Positions 12,081 to 23,575 of a DNA stretch of 64,000 nucleotides are shown here, one piece after another (within the stretch, counting starts at the first letter, position 1; every line of letters starts with the position of its first letter). This stretch comes from Chelonoidis abingdonii. Taxonomy: Eukaryota > Chordata > Testudines > Testudinidae. The position numbers were made by a program, and so were the translations under genes. The notes below the pieces were generated by a model, which saw only the letters and a list, made by a program, of their open reading frames with translations, was not told the DNA's origin and did not search any database. The stretch is from assembly GCF_003597395.2 (NCBI RefSeq), contig NC_133770.1:81291591-81355590 (forward strand). Reading direction: 5' to 3'.

Positions 12081-13299
12081 TACTCCTGAGGGAATTCTCC
12101 CCAATAAATTAAGTGTACAATTTTTTCAAATTCTGCAAATTTTTTCAAATTCTATTTGTCAATAAATAAATGTGGCTCCAACATGGCAGTGGAGAGCACA
12201 GGCCACTGGCTGCATTGAGGTGGGAGATCACCCTGAAGTCCCCACCTCTGCCAGTACAGGGACTTGGCAGTGAGGCTGCACCTGATCCTGACACAGTGCA
12301 AGGGCTGGGCCTGCCCCAGCAACATCCTGGAGTCCTGTCCCTCTGTGCCGGGTGCACCAGGTGTTGCTGGGCAGGCTCAGTCCAGCAGGATCCAAGTGTG
12401 GAGGGGCTTAGTGTGGGGGGGATCCAGGTGTGCGGAGAGAGGTTTCTGTGTGGGGCAACCTGGGTGCGGGCAGCTTAGTGGGAGATCTGGATGCACAGGG
12501 GCTCATTGGGCGGGTTCTGGGTGCAGGGGAAGTGGGACTCTGCAGGGGATCCAGGTGATAGTGGTTGGGCTCAGTGGAAGTCCACATGCTGGGTGAGTAG
12601 GCCTTGTGGGGTGGGAGTCCAGGTGCAGCTGGTTAGGACGTAGTGGGGTGGAGGTCTGGGTGTGAGAGGCTTGTTGGAGGGGTCCAGGTGTAGGGGTTAG
12701 GGCTTGTCAGGGGGAGGGTTCGATGGGCCTGCTTAACAGGGGAGCCCAAGCTGTTGGCGAGGGGACGCCACATGCCAGGCTCTCGCTTCTCCCTTTGATT
12801 CCCCATCCCCTTTTCTTCTCCATCCTCCTCCCCTCAATGCCACATTCCCCTCCCCTGCCCTATCCCACCCCTCTTCCTTCCCCACTGCCTCTTTCCCTCA
12901 CCTTTCACCCCCTTATCCAGTCCCACCGCTGGCACCCACTGTTCCACAGAGAACAGGAAGGCTCCCAGCACACAGAAGGAGAGCCCAGCTGGCATTAGGA
13001 CCCAGGAGGATGTGTTCAGCTGCAGAGTCAGAGGAGCCAGAGAAACAGTCTCCGAGCTGGACAGCTCTGCGTTTGCAGGAAGGGAGGACGTGGCAGTGGC
13101 ACATAACCCCGTGTGCGCCCCCATGCTTCACCTCTCACACAACCTACCCCCGCTGCCCCCAAAAAACTGCACATGGTCAAGCCCCACGTGGCTTCTCTTT
13201 CCCTCCCAGTCGTTTTCTGCAGGGAAAAGAAGGAAATCTGCAGGGGGTGGGGGGACTGTTTTCTGCAAGTTCACCATCCCGCAGAATCCCCCAGGAGTA
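12081..13299 (+). mobile_element. Unassigned 1.2-kb TIR element, copy A
   Basis: The element is bounded by tactcctgagggaattct on the left and agaatcccccaggagta on the right, which are imperfect inverted repeats. Inside the left end is a marker phrase, caataaataaatgtggctcc, followed by a GC-rich 1-kb body with many CCAGGTG/GGGCTC-type phrases. The same element occurs in opposite orientation at 53662-54829. No transposase was found, so it is probably a nonautonomous DNA transposon. No convincing TSD was found. Confidence 0.6.
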
Positions 13300-13321
13300 A
13301 TTTTAATAGGATTATTTAGAT

Positions 13322-13432
13322 CAGTGTTTCTCAACCTTTTTGATATCAGGGACTGGCTTGCTGCCTTCCTAAACTGTCAGGTAAATCACAGGGACCAGCA
13401 ACCATCCATGAAACAGTTGTTGAGAAACACTG
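13322..13432. mobile_element. Short hAT-type MITE
   Basis: It begins cagtgtttctcaacc and ends gttgagaaacactg, a near-perfect terminal inverted repeat typical of hAT miniature elements. It is 111 bp long. No matching 8-bp duplication is obvious. Confidence 0.65.
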
Positions 13433-14043
13433 ACAGATAAACGTAGATCAGTAAGTTTAGTTTAAAACATTTTTATTACTAAAAATCAGTTTAGCTAAGT
13501 AATAAATCAAGTAGATTAAAGACAGCCATTTCAACATGTTTCCTTAATAAATACATCTAACTTATTTTAAAAATCTCAAAACGGATGTCCTTTTTAAGGG
13601 CTTCATCCTGAGAAGTACTTGAATTAACCTAGATTTACCGAAGCCCAGAACACAACCTAACGATTAAACCCTTATGTAAACGTCAGTTCAGCTTTTCCTT
13701 TATGACAGATCCCCATCAGCACTGGAGTGCAATTAGGGAATTACACCATCAGAATAGTTTTTACAAAATGGAATTTAATAAAGTATAACCACCACCAACA
13801 GAAGGAAATCATACCAAATCATTTCTCTATCAGAACTAATACAGGTATGACACTCTGAACATGACCTTCCCATGGCAGATATGAACATCTCTTCTGAAGC
13901 TTGTTTATAGTTCAGCTGCACTTCTCCCAAGACATTGGGAACAAGCAATGAAAGAATATATTTTTTTTTAAAACAAAATTATCTTGGAATTTCAAAACAT
14001 TCTGATTAAATTGACTAAATCACTGAAGTGTCTAAATTCTCAC
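13433..14043. other. SNRK intron sequence with nothing recognised
   Basis: AT-rich intronic sequence leading to the donor site of exon 14178-14044. No repeat or gene was seen. Confidence 0.5.
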
Positions 14044-14178
14044 CTGAACTGAGCTTTGATGTTGCTAGGGCTTGCAGATCTGGTTTGAATTTCTTTCTCC
14101 TGTTTCTCTCTCAGAATCCTCTCAGCTAGTAAGAAGTAAGTGGCAGTGATGTGATTGTATTTGTTAGTTTCCAGAGCC
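14044..14178 (-). CDS. SNRK: SNRK internal exon (UBA-like segment and linker)
   Basis: A 135-nt exon reads [20 protein letters not shown], then [22 protein letters not shown]. The acceptor is ...ccttag before 14178 and the donor is CAG/gtgag with GT at 14043-14042. It begins with the last base of a GAG glutamate codon and ends with AG of an AGG arginine codon, so it joins both neighbouring exons in frame. It supplies the second part of the UBA-like domain that follows the kinase domain in this family, plus the start of the regulatory tail. Neither this strand nor the phase leaves another plausible reading. Confidence 0.95.
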
Positions 14179-14829
14179 CTAAGGGAAACAAATAAAAATG
14201 GAACACATCACACACCAATGATTTTCTATAACTGGACACATAGCCGACACAACTTAGAGTGCTTCACACACAAAAAAGTTCCTGAAAATAGAAATTAGTA
14301 TTTTTGACATCTTGAAACACGGCTTTTGGTTTATTAGAATCTGGGCAACCAAATATGGCAAGTTCAATAATTAGATTTGGATACATTTAGGAAAGCATCC
14401 AAAGGCTAAATAAATTTTCCTTTGTTACACATATTTAAGCAATAACAATAATCCAATATGAATGTGTGTTCCAATAATGGCCTCTCCCACTGACAGATAA
14501 ATGCTGAGGTGAAGTGAAAACATTTAGTTATGAAGCAGTTGGAGCAAACTCTCACATTCCCCCACTGTTTTCATAGTAAACTTGCAACATAATTGAGCTT
14601 TTAAGGTTACTAAAGGAGTTTCCTAGATGCTATAATCTACCAGAAGATCTAAAATAATGGGTATAATGGGGTCTGCTGGGGCCCCTGAAAGTTTAAGAGG
14701 CCTTTTCGAAGCTACTGCATACATTTAATATTTTTAGAAATAAAACATTTAAAGCTTCTAAATCCTAAATTTGCCTTTTTTAATACCCGGAAAGTCCTTA
14801 AGACGTTTAGTTTTTATGAATAAAATTTT

Positions 14830-15400
14830 ATGACTCAGACTCAGACTTGAAGGTCAGAAGACACCATCGTGATCATCTAGTTTGACTTCCTGCACATTGC
14901 AGGCCACAGAACCTCACCCATCCACTCCTCCTCCAACAGACCTCTACCCTCTGGCTGAGTTACTGAAGTCCTCAAATCATTGGTTAAAGACTTCAGGTTA
15001 CAGAGAATTCACCATTTACACTAGTTCAAACCTGTAAGTGACCTATGGCCCATGCTGCAGAGGCAGACAGCCCCCTGCCCAGGTTTCTGCCTATCTGACC
15101 TGGGGGGAAATTCCTTCCTGATCCCAATATGGCCATCAGTTAGACCCTGAGCACGTGGGCAAGATCCACCAGCCAGACACCTGGGAAAGAATTCTCTGTA
15201 GTAATTCAGAGCCCTCCCCATCTAGTGTCCTGTCTCTGGCCATTGGGAATTTTTGCTACTGGCAGTCGCCACTAGGCAACCTGCCATTGTAGGTGATCTC
15301 ACCATACCATCCCCTCCATAAACTTATCAAGCTCAGTCTTGAAGCCAGTTAGGTTTTCTGTCCCCCTCTCCCTCCCGCACCCCTTAGAAGGCTGTTAAAC
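14830..15400 (-). mobile_element. CR1 LINE 3' end, reverse orientation
   Basis: Phrases such as gaccatcgtgatcatctag-like text near 14860, cttgaagccagttaggtttt near 15340 and gagcacgtgggcaagatcca near 15150 are typical of the 3' UTR of a sauropsid CR1 subfamily distinct from the one at 5.6-8.7 kb. There is no intact protein. The 66-codon frame at 15221-15021 looks like chance within the repeat. Confidence 0.7.
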
Positions 15401-17177
15401 ATTCATTGTTTTAAAAAAGTTTTACTGGTGCAAAGTAGATAGCTTTCCTGCAATTTGACTGGATAACAAATTTTATGTTTTATAACATATTAATAATTTC
15501 TGAAAAAAATAGAAAATTTAAATTTAAAATCATTAGATGAGTAATAGTTTTAGTAACACTGTATAACAAAGCAACGTTTTCAAAAATTACTTGGAAGGAA
15601 AGCTATATTTTTTATCCCAAAATAAACTAGTTGTTCAAAAACAGCCTTGCTTTTTAAGGTGACAGATGTAATACAAATCAGAATAAGCATTTTACATTTT
15701 AAAGAGATCTAAGAGTTTCTTAAAACCACAGAAATCTTTTATACTGATTTTTTAAAATCTTTATTCTAAGTCTGTGTCTATAGTAACCATTTTCTCTTAA
15801 AAAATTTCCCATCATTATAAATACTTGTTAAGCTCCACCAGTAGTAATACTCAGGGGAGTGTTAGTGTAGACAGTACTCTAGGCAGCCATCAGCACACCA
15901 CGTGATTGAACACTACTCAGATCTAAATGAGATGGTGTTTAAAATGCTGTTCGCTTGTCTATATTAGCACTCCCAAGACTGTTAGCACCAACATAACTAC
16001 GGACTCAGTTTGAACATTGAGAAATTTCTAATTGTTATTTTTCCCTCAACAAAATATGCCATGATATGATACAGTGGTGGGGAAAAGAGGGATGGAATCT
16101 ATTCATCCATCCAACATTGAAATGGTGAGCACATAATATATTTAATATTACTAATTATATACAATGTCAACAAACAAACTAAACTGTTTTATAATAAGAC
16201 ATTAAGGTATAAAGTAATATTTTATTATTTTTATAACCAGAGTGTTAAAAATCCACAAAACAGAACTCCAGAGATTAATTATGACAACAAAAAAGTTTTG
16301 TGAGGCAGGACTGCCATTTTGATAAAAAATATTAAGATTTAGATAGAAGCATTTCTGTAGAGATCCAGTATATAATTCCTGTGGTGTAACTAAGTTATAC
16401 TTTATTTTGCTTTTGTGATCAAAATTTGAAATCTTAAATTGGACTTAAGTAGGATTTAAAAGTGTCTACAAAAGTTTTATAGCAGCATCTATCACATAGC
16501 TTTAAAACTGAAAAATACCTTAAAACTGTAATACAGTATTAGAAATATCTAATAAAACGTGTATCAAATTTACGCTATTGACCAGTTACATGCATAAATT
16601 TCACTTGTCAGAAACTGGTTCATAACACAGCATAATTTTAAAACTTGTCTCTGTTTGGCTGAAAAATGGAAGTAGAACAGATGGTCAATCCTAGACTGAA
16701 GAAATGCACCAGACTCCATAGCTAAACTGTGGTTCTACTCCAAAAAGTGACCCAATGGCTTCATTAATGCTTATCAAATCCTCTCAGATGGCAAGCAATT
16801 TTAACAACTGTATTTAACTACCAGCCCTGAACATTTACTGTGTGCTCTGGCAGTTAAGTTGTGTTCTTCCTTTCTCACACATCACCATCATCGTCTTTAA
16901 AACACATTCTGTAGGCCAAATTTTCCCTTCAGTTAACCTTTGTGCAATCCGTGTTATCTTCAAAGGCCTCAGGAATGCAACAGGAGTCTTGTCTTCCCAT
17001 TAACTTGGAGTCAGTCTTTTCCATTGACTTCGGTGGGTATTGGATCAGGCTTTAAATGAGGCCTTTAGTTACACTGTACGCTATCAGTCTTCACTGGGGT
17101 CTAAGAAATGTAAGAGGACATCCTATGGCCCACAAAATATTTTACTGGCAACGTGTGAGAGGGAAAGAAAAAACGGT
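15401..17177. other. AT-rich SNRK intron with nothing recognised
   Basis: Strongly AT-rich sequence with no open frame of note and no identifiable repeat before the DIRS border. Confidence 0.55.
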
Positions 17178-17469
17178 TACCTACCTCTCATAATTGTTGT
17201 TCTTTGAGATGTGTTACTCATGTCCATTCAAATTGGGTATGTGCATGCCACATGCACAGTCATCAGAAGGTTTTTCCCCTAGCCGTACCCATCAGGTCGC
17301 TGTAAGCTCCCTTGAGTTGCGCCTCCATGGTAGCGTATATAGGTCCCTGCCGACCCGCTGCCTCTTCAGTTCCTTCTTGCCAGATACTCTGACAGAGGGG
17401 AGGTGGGTGAGTATTGGAATGGACACGAGCAACACATCTCGAACAACAGTTATGAGAGGTAGGTAACTG
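17178..17469. repeat. DIRS left terminal unit with its own inverted arms
   Basis: The outer arm 17178-17232 (gttacctacctctcataatt...) is repeated in reverse complement at 17415-17469 with about 90% identity. The two arms flank about 180 bp that is shared with the right inverted end. The same arm-flanked layout recurs in the DIRS copies at 39.5 kb and 48.8 kb, which suggests a structural feature of the family. Confidence 0.7.
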
Positions 17470-17559
17470 GTTTTTTCGAGTGCTTGCTCACGTCAGCTCC
17501 AAGCAAGTGACTCCCAAGCTTTATCTAGGAGATAGGGTTGGAGTTTATGGGATTGCTGA

Positions 17560-18542
17560 TTATAGCACTGCTCTGCCGAAAGCTGCATCATCTCTGGCCT
17601 GCTGTGTAATGGTGTAGTGTGATGTGAAGGTGTGGATCATTGCTATCCTGCCGATGTCCTGGATAGGAACTTGAGCCAGGAACACTGCTGAATATGCCTG
17701 TGCCCTTGTGGCGTGTGCTGTCAGCAGGGGGGAAGCTATCTTTGCTAAGTCATAGCACGCCCAGTTACAGGACGTGATCCAAGAAGAGATCCTTTGGAAC
17801 GAGACTGGAAGCCCCTTCATACACTCCACAATTGCAACGAAGAGTTGTGTTGATTTTCAAAATGGCTTTGTTCTTTCAATGTAGAAGGCTAATGCTCGTC
17901 TGACATCCAGGAAGTGGAACATTCGTTCCCTGTTGCTAACGTGGGACTTAGGAAAGAACACAGGAAGAATAATGTCCTGGTTTGTGTGGAATTCTGAAAC
18001 TACCTTTGGGAGGAAGGCTGCATGTGGTCACAACTGCACCTTGTTTTTATCAAAGACTGCGTATGGGGGCTCTGAGTTAAGGCCTCAAGCTCAGACACTC
18101 TTCTGGCTGAAAATATAGCTACCAAGAATGCTACTTTCCAGGAGAAGTAGAGGAGGGAGCATGTTGCCAAGGGCTCAAAAGGAGGTCCCATCAGTCTAGA
18201 GAGCACAAGGTTGAGATCCCATGGAGGAGCTGGCTGTTTTACTTGAGGGTACAGTCCCTTGAGGAAGCAGCCCACCATGGGGTTCACAAAAACCAACTGA
18301 CTGGCCGCACCAGGGTGGAAAGCTGAGATAGTGGCCAGGTGCATTTTTATTGATGATCTTGACAGATCTTGCTGTTTTAGATGCAGCAAAAAGTATAGGA
18401 TAAAGGGAATTGATGCCTGAGTGTGCTTTCGTAATGTCCAAATGGAGAATCTTTTCCACTTGGCAAGATAGGTGGCCCTCATGGATGGCTTCTTGCTGTT
18501 AAGGAGGACCTCTCTAAGAGGATCTGAGCATGTAAGCTCCAA
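17560..18542 (-). pseudogene. DIRS tyrosine recombinase (YR), frame-broken
   Basis: Two open pieces (18542-18000 and 17829-17560) together cover most of a YR protein. The N-terminal core-binding part is seen as K-W-K-R-F-S-I-W and then S-R-S-S-I-K-M-H-L-A-T-I-S-A-F-H. The catalytic residues are all visible: Arg I in F-S-A-R-R-V-S-E-L-E-A-L (about 18110-18080), H-x-x-R in A-H-A-T-R-A-Q-A (about 17722-17700) and Tyr in H-T-F-T-S-H-Y (about 17634-17610). A stop and frame change separate the pieces between 18000 and 17829, so the product is not made intact. This protein would join circular cDNA to the target. It sits downstream of RNase H in the usual DIRS order. Confidence 0.82.
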
Positions 18543-18963
18543 GGGGTTCAGCTATGGAGTTTCCATGCCGTGAGATGGAGCGACTACAGATTGGGATGCT
18601 GGAGGCAGTCATGGTCCGGGGTGATCAAATCCAGGACTGGGGCAGAATTATTGGCATGTCCACCGACGGGTCTAGAAGCATGGTAAACCAGCGTTGGCAA
18701 GGCCACACTGGTGCTATTAACATCATTGACGCTCTCTCCCTTCTGATTTTCAGCAGTACCTTGTGTACAAGTGGGAAGGGTGGGAAAGCATATAGTAGGT
18801 GGTGCTTCCAAGGGAGGAGAAAAGCGTCTGGAAGTGAGCCCGGGCTGTGATTCGGAAAGGAGCAAAACTGGTGACACTTCCTGTTATACTTCATTACAAG
18901 CAAATCTATTTGGGGAAACCCCCACCATTGTAAGATGTTGATAACAACATCTGGGCAGAGGGA

Positions 18964-19251
18964 TCACTCGTGATTGTGAAATGACCTGCTGAGATGATCA
19001 GCCAGCTCATTCTCGAAATCTGGAAGGTACGATGCCTCTAGATGTAGCAAATGGGCCATGCAGAAGTCCCACAGCTTGAGGACTTCCCAGCACAGGGGAA
19101 AGGAGCGAGAACCACCCTGTCTGTTTATATAGAATGTCACTGATGATGTGTTGTTGGACAATACCAATACACATCTGCACTCCAAATGAGCCTGGAACAT
19201 CTGACAAGCAAGGTGGACCGCACTTATCTTCCTGATGTTGATTTGCAACAA
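18964..19251 (-). pseudogene. DIRS RNase H domain fragment
   Basis: A 95-codon open stretch is recognisable as the RNase H part of a DIRS polyprotein. It has N-I-R-K-I-S-A-V-H-L-A-C (the L-E-L-R-A-V region, with the Glu lost), V-L-V-L-S-N-N-T-S-S-V-T-F-Y-I-N-R-Q-G-G, L-W-D-F-C-M-A-H and E-N-E-L-A-D-H-L-S-R-S. The aspartate normally in the L-T-D-N-T position is Asn here, so the active site is probably dead. The reverse transcriptase expected before it is missing. Confidence 0.78.
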
Positions 19252-19487
19252 AAGTTCTGCCTGGGACCAAAGGCTTGAGTCTGCCTAAGCGTGCCCCCCA
19301 ACCCCTGCAAAAAAGCCCTAACTGATACTAAGTTTTTAACTACACAGAAACACTAGAAACAGTCCACTAGGACAGTGTTTCCCAAAGCGTGGTACGCATA
19401 CCTCTGGTCGTAAGTGAGAGGGTTTCCAGGGGTAAGCAACCCGTTCATCCCGGCTGGCAAGGGGCCGGCAGTGAGCTGAGTGGGGCC

Positions 19488-19558
19488 GGCGGACAGAACC
19501 CCAGACCTGCGGCAGGCTGAGCAGCTCAGCCCGCTGCTGGTCTGGGGTTCCGTCCGCC
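19488..19558. repeat. 35-bp-arm palindrome in the hAT subterminal region
   Basis: The arm 19488-19522 (ggcggacagaaccccagacc...) and the arm 19524-19558 are reverse complements with about four mismatches around a single A. The region is very GC-rich and is followed by diverged tandem units (gggccagcagccgggactcc and similar) to about 19730. Confidence 0.75.
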
Positions 19559-20013
19559 GACTCCTGCCAGCCGGAGTCCCAGCCTCCAGCCCCGCTCAGC
19601 CTGCTGCCGACAGGTGGTCTCATTCAGCCAGGCCAGCAGCAGGCTGAGCGGGGCCAGCAGCCGGGACTCCGGATGGCAAGGGGCCGGCAGCGGGCTGAGC
19701 CGGGCCAGCAGCCAGGACCCCGGGTGGCAGCATGCCAGTAAAAATCTGCTGGCGTGCCATCACAAACCACACGTGCACTGTTACCGCATCTCAGGCAATT
19801 CACGTGCCTTTGTGGCATGCGCAGAAATCATACTAATGGATAAAAATGAATAACTACTCCTGGCAAGTACATACTTGGTGTGTATTAATATACAAAATTT
19901 CTCTTTTTGTTTCACCCATTTACAATGGATCACTGGCTAAAAACGGGAAGTTTGTAATGTACAAAAGAAAATTATGAAGGAAATACGGATGTTAGTGATA
20001 ATTATGCTTCAAA

Positions 20014-21888
20014 ATGCAGTGTGATATGACAACATCAGATAATTGTGACAACAAAATTAGTGAACCGTTTGAACCATCTGTAAGTTTACTGAATGTATCA
20101 GCGGCAAAGAAAACGAAAAAAGCCCGCAAATATTTTGAAAAATATCTTAAACTGGGATTTTCATGGACTGGCGAAGAGGTGGAGCCTGTTCCACTATGTG
20201 TGATTTATTACGAGACTCTCACAAATGGAAGTATGAAACCATCCAACCTAAAATGCCATTTCGATAGCAAACAAAGAATATGAGGGAAAACCTGTAGAAG
20301 TCTTCGAAAATAGGCGCAAATATCTTCAAAAGTCCCAGTAAACAATTCATAATGTGATGGGAGGTGAAAATATGAAAGCTTTGGAAGCTTCATATAGTGT
20401 GGCGTACTTAATTGCAAAGTCCAGAACTGCTGAAGTGATTGGCGAGACTTTAGTAAAACCTGCAGCCAAGGTAATGGTGCAAGTGATGACTGGAGACAAG
20501 GCTAGCAAAGCTATAGATCATGTTCCCCTCTCAAATTACACTGTTCATCGTAGAATCACAGATATGGCCAAAAATGTAAAGCAGCAATTATTGTCAAGAG
20601 TACAAAAGAGTCGGTACTATGCACTGCAAGTGGATGAATCCACTGATGTTGTGAATTTAGCTAATCTTTTGTTGTTTGTCAGATACGAGCTGAATAAAGA
20701 GTCCATGATGATATTTTGTTCTGCCAACTTATGCCAACACACACAACTGGAGAAGCTATTTTTAAAGTTATTGATGACTTTATCAAAAACAGTGACTTGG
20801 ATTGGAGTAGTTGTGTTGGAATATGCACGGATGGCGCCAGAGCCATGATTGGTTTAAAGAAAGGAGTTGTTGCACGAATTCAAACTGTTGCGCCAGAAGC
20901 AAAATCAACTCATTGTTGCATTCACAGGGAAGCACTCGCCACCCAGAACATGCAGGCAGATCTAAGGCAAGTACTGGATGAAACTGTGAAAATAATCAAT
21001 TTTGTGAAAGGCTGCCCTCTGAATGCCCAGCTGTTTTCTCAGCTTTGTGATGAGATGGGCAGTGATTACACACAACTCCTATTTCACACTGAAGTGCACT
21101 GGCTTTCATGTGGAAAAGTTCTGAATCGCCTGCTTGAGCTGTGAGAAGAATTGCAAGGTTTTTTAGATGAAACCTTTAACCTGCGAGATTGCATACATTA
21201 CTGGAAATGGCTATGCAAACTAGCATATATTGCAAATCTCTTTGCTCATTTAAACAACTTCAGTCTATCCTTGCAAGGGAAACTCATATCCATATTCCAT
21301 GTTCAAGACAAAGTGAGCACCATGGTCGCAAAATTGAAACTGTGGCATAAACATCTTAGTCATCATGAACTGGATTCCTTTCCATCTCTTCATGACTTAG
21401 TAATAAACTCGACTAATGAACTTGATAGTGATGTGTTGCAAACCATGAAGCAGCATTTGGAAAGCTTGCAGAAAGATCTTTGTAAGTATTTCCCTGAACC
21501 GGGCGGCACCTTTGAATGGATAAGGAACCCTTTTATCATCAATGTTCAAACATTGCCAAATAACCTCTCTGCTTCAGAAGAACAACTCTTGGAGCTAGCT
21601 TCAGATAATTTCCTGAAAACAAAATTTGAGCAAAATACACTGGCATGATTTTGGTTGGGAGTTAGCTCTGAATATCCAGCTCTATTGGACAAAGCTGTCA
21701 AGTATCTTCTGCCTTTTCCCATCTCATATTTGTGCGAGACTGGATTCTCTGTGCTGACTGGCATCAACACAAAAAATCAAAATTGTCTTATTGAAGTGGA
21801 GCCCCATCTTCATCTTAAGATCACAAACATTGAGCCAGATATCCCTGCAATAGTGTCTGGTCAAAAGCAGTTCCATCTCTCACACTGA
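20014..21888 (+). pseudogene. hAT transposase, BED-finger/DUF4371/hAT-C type, decayed
   Basis: Pieces at 20014-20283, 20354-20848, 20716-21144, 21151-21648 and 21655-21888 form one protein with stops and frameshifts, similar to vertebrate ZBED5/EPM2AIP1-like transposases. The BED finger (K-Y-L-K-L-G-F-S-W-T) has lost ligands: C-V-I-Y replaces the expected C-x-x-C, and the final H region reads H-F-D-S-K-Q. The RNase H-like fold shows D-E-S-T-D (about 20632) and C-T-D-G-A-R-A-M (about 20823), then H-C-C-I-H-R-E-A-L. The C-terminal dimerisation part has F-P-I-S-Y-L-C-E-T-G-F-S. Stops at about 20281, 21142 and 21646 make it a pseudogene. A domesticated copy is unlikely given these breaks. Confidence 0.85.
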
Positions 21889-22379
21889 ATAGTTTGGTTT
21901 GTACTGAAAATTTTTCAATACCGAAATTGTAAGTATTAAAACTAGTGCTTTCTTCACTAACCTAACCAAACCAGCGTATTTTAATTTCAGCATGATACGA
22001 ATTCACCATTATATATATATATATGCACACACACACACTCTGTTCTGCCAGACTGTTGATTCGCTTCTATTATTTTAATTATTTCTAGTACTATTTCTAT
22101 ATGTAACTATTATTTCTATTAAAAGTTTTGTTTAAACTTGTACGTAATATAATTTTGTATTAATTTCTAATGAACATTTAATCCAGAATTAAACGAATTA
22201 GGAGGGTGTTATAAAAATGTGACTACCACCCTTCCCCCCCCACCCAGTTATCTTCACTGGATAAGGCGGTACGCCGGTAAGACAAATGTCTCAAAAAGGG
22301 GTATGCAAGTGTTGTAAGTTTGGGGAACACTGCACCAGGGGATCACTTGCCATAGCAAGAGAAGAGCTGCTCCAACAAC

Positions 22380-22590
22380 CATCACTGGCAGTCAGAAGGA
22401 ACTGAAGAGGCAGTGGGTCAGCAGGGACCTATATACACTGCCATGAAGATGCAACTCTAGGGGGCTCCACAGCTGACCTGACGGGTACCACTAGGGGAAA
22501 AACCTTCTGATGACTGTGCATTGTACGCACACCCCCACTTGGAATCAACATGAGCAAGCATTCAAAGAGGAACCCAATTTACCTGGCACT
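22380..22590. repeat. DIRS right inverted terminal repeat
   Basis: Reverse complement of the left unit over about 200 bp. Shared phrases include ggacctatatacactgccat and gggaaaaaccttctgatgac. Confidence 0.75.
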
Positions 22591-22905
22591 AATGATGAAT
22601 TTGACACTTATTTGTAAACTGAATGGATCTGATAAGGAGTAAGTGAGACATTAAAAACAGAATCCTGCAATACTGTCTTTAAAGAATTATTTTTCAGAGT
22701 AGAACTGCACTTAAAATTAATTCATCAGATTAAATCTACACTACTTCAAATAAAGAACTCTATCACAGGCTCAATGTGAGGCTTTGTCTTAGCATTTAGA
22801 AAGAAGGAGAAAAACATTTTCCTGTGATTGCATTACATTTTGTAGTTCTCAAGTTAAATATAATGTTAAAAGTGTCAAATTGCATGTAGAAAATTGGTAA
22901 CTTAC

Positions 22906-23118
22906 TCTACTATTGTATCTCGATCTGCTATATCACCAAGGACCATGCGTTGTATTATACTGTTGTGTTCTTCCTCAGAAAGGTTTTTGTATGAAACCAG
23001 AGGAATATTGTACTTAGTTGCAGGTGATGGGTCAACTCCTTGGAGCCATGGATGATTTTCAATCTCTTCCAAAGACGCTCTTCGCTTTGGGTCTCTCTGC
23101 AACATCCGTGTAATTAAA
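22906..23118 (-). CDS. SNRK: SNRK internal exon (end of kinase domain, start of UBA-like segment)
   Basis: A 213-nt exon. The acceptor is ...gttcctag before 23118 and the donor is GTAGA/gtaagt with GT at 22905-22904. It reads [20 protein letters not shown], then N-H-P-W-L-Q-G, which is the last kinase subdomain (the invariant Arg and the H-P-W-L motif). It continues through [12 protein letters not shown] into the UBA-like helix [19 protein letters not shown]. It starts with the last base of a GAT codon and ends with GA of GAG, so the joins to 27324 and 14178 are in frame. This is very strongly conserved with remembered vertebrate SNRK. Confidence 0.97.
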
Positions 23119-23575
23119 CTAGGAACAAAAAATAAATCTATAAACAAAACATACTAATATGTTCAGAAAGTAGCCATCACAACAGCAACATTAGGAAGAG
23201 GACTGTTTTCCTGTTGTTACTATCAGCTCATAGTAGCCTCTTTAAAGACCTTCCAGTAAAAATAAAGCAAGAACAGTGCGACTGGAAACTGAATCTGCAG
23301 TCATGAAAGTATTCTTTTCTAAATGACAATGCAAAACTGAAATGAATAAAACTTAGTCATAAAAACTGCAGACATAGTAAAACTCCACCATTTCCATTTG
23401 ATTTACTTAAGCTCTTTCACCTCTACACTCCTCTGACTTCCATTTTCTGTTGGTTGGCACAGTACTTTTCACAGTCATGCCCCAAACTAGGTGGCCTCTA
23501 GGTGTTGCTCCAATATAAATATTGTTTATTATTATTAATACATTTTTTGCTATTGTCAGAGTAAGGAATTACAAA
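23119..23575. other. SNRK intron with nothing recognised
   Basis: AT-rich intronic sequence between an exon and a Penelope fragment. Confidence 0.5.

Larger units (their letters stand above)
19373..22332 (+). mobile_element. hAT DNA transposon (ZBED5-like), nested in the DIRS
   Basis: TIRs cagtgtttcccaaa (19373) and tttggggaacactg (ending 22332) are inverted. The flanking 8-mers cactagga (19365-19372) and caccaggg (22333-22340) match at 6 of 8 positions, consistent with an old hAT target duplication. A GC-rich subterminal block (19440-19750) precedes a decayed transposase (20014-21888). The 3' part contains a (TA)n(CA)n tract near 22013-22040. Confidence 0.88.
17178..22590 (-). mobile_element. 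DIRS-type tyrosine-recombinase retrotransposon, split by a hAT
   Basis: The element is read on the minus strand. Inverted ends lie at 17178-17469 and about 22380-22590; the phrase cagtcatcagaaggtttttc at the left appears in reverse complement at the right. RNase H (19251-18964) and a tyrosine recombinase (18542-17560) are recognisable. Gag and most of the reverse transcriptase are deleted, so this is an internally shortened copy. A 2.96-kb hAT is nested at 19373-22332. DIRS elements lack an integrase and insert through circular DNA and the recombinase. Confidence 0.82.

Noticed and set aside
20014..21888. A functional domesticated ZBED5-like gene
   Set aside because: The zinc-finger ligands are lost, and stops and frameshifts occur in at least three places. 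TIRs and a TSD show an ordinary decayed transposon.
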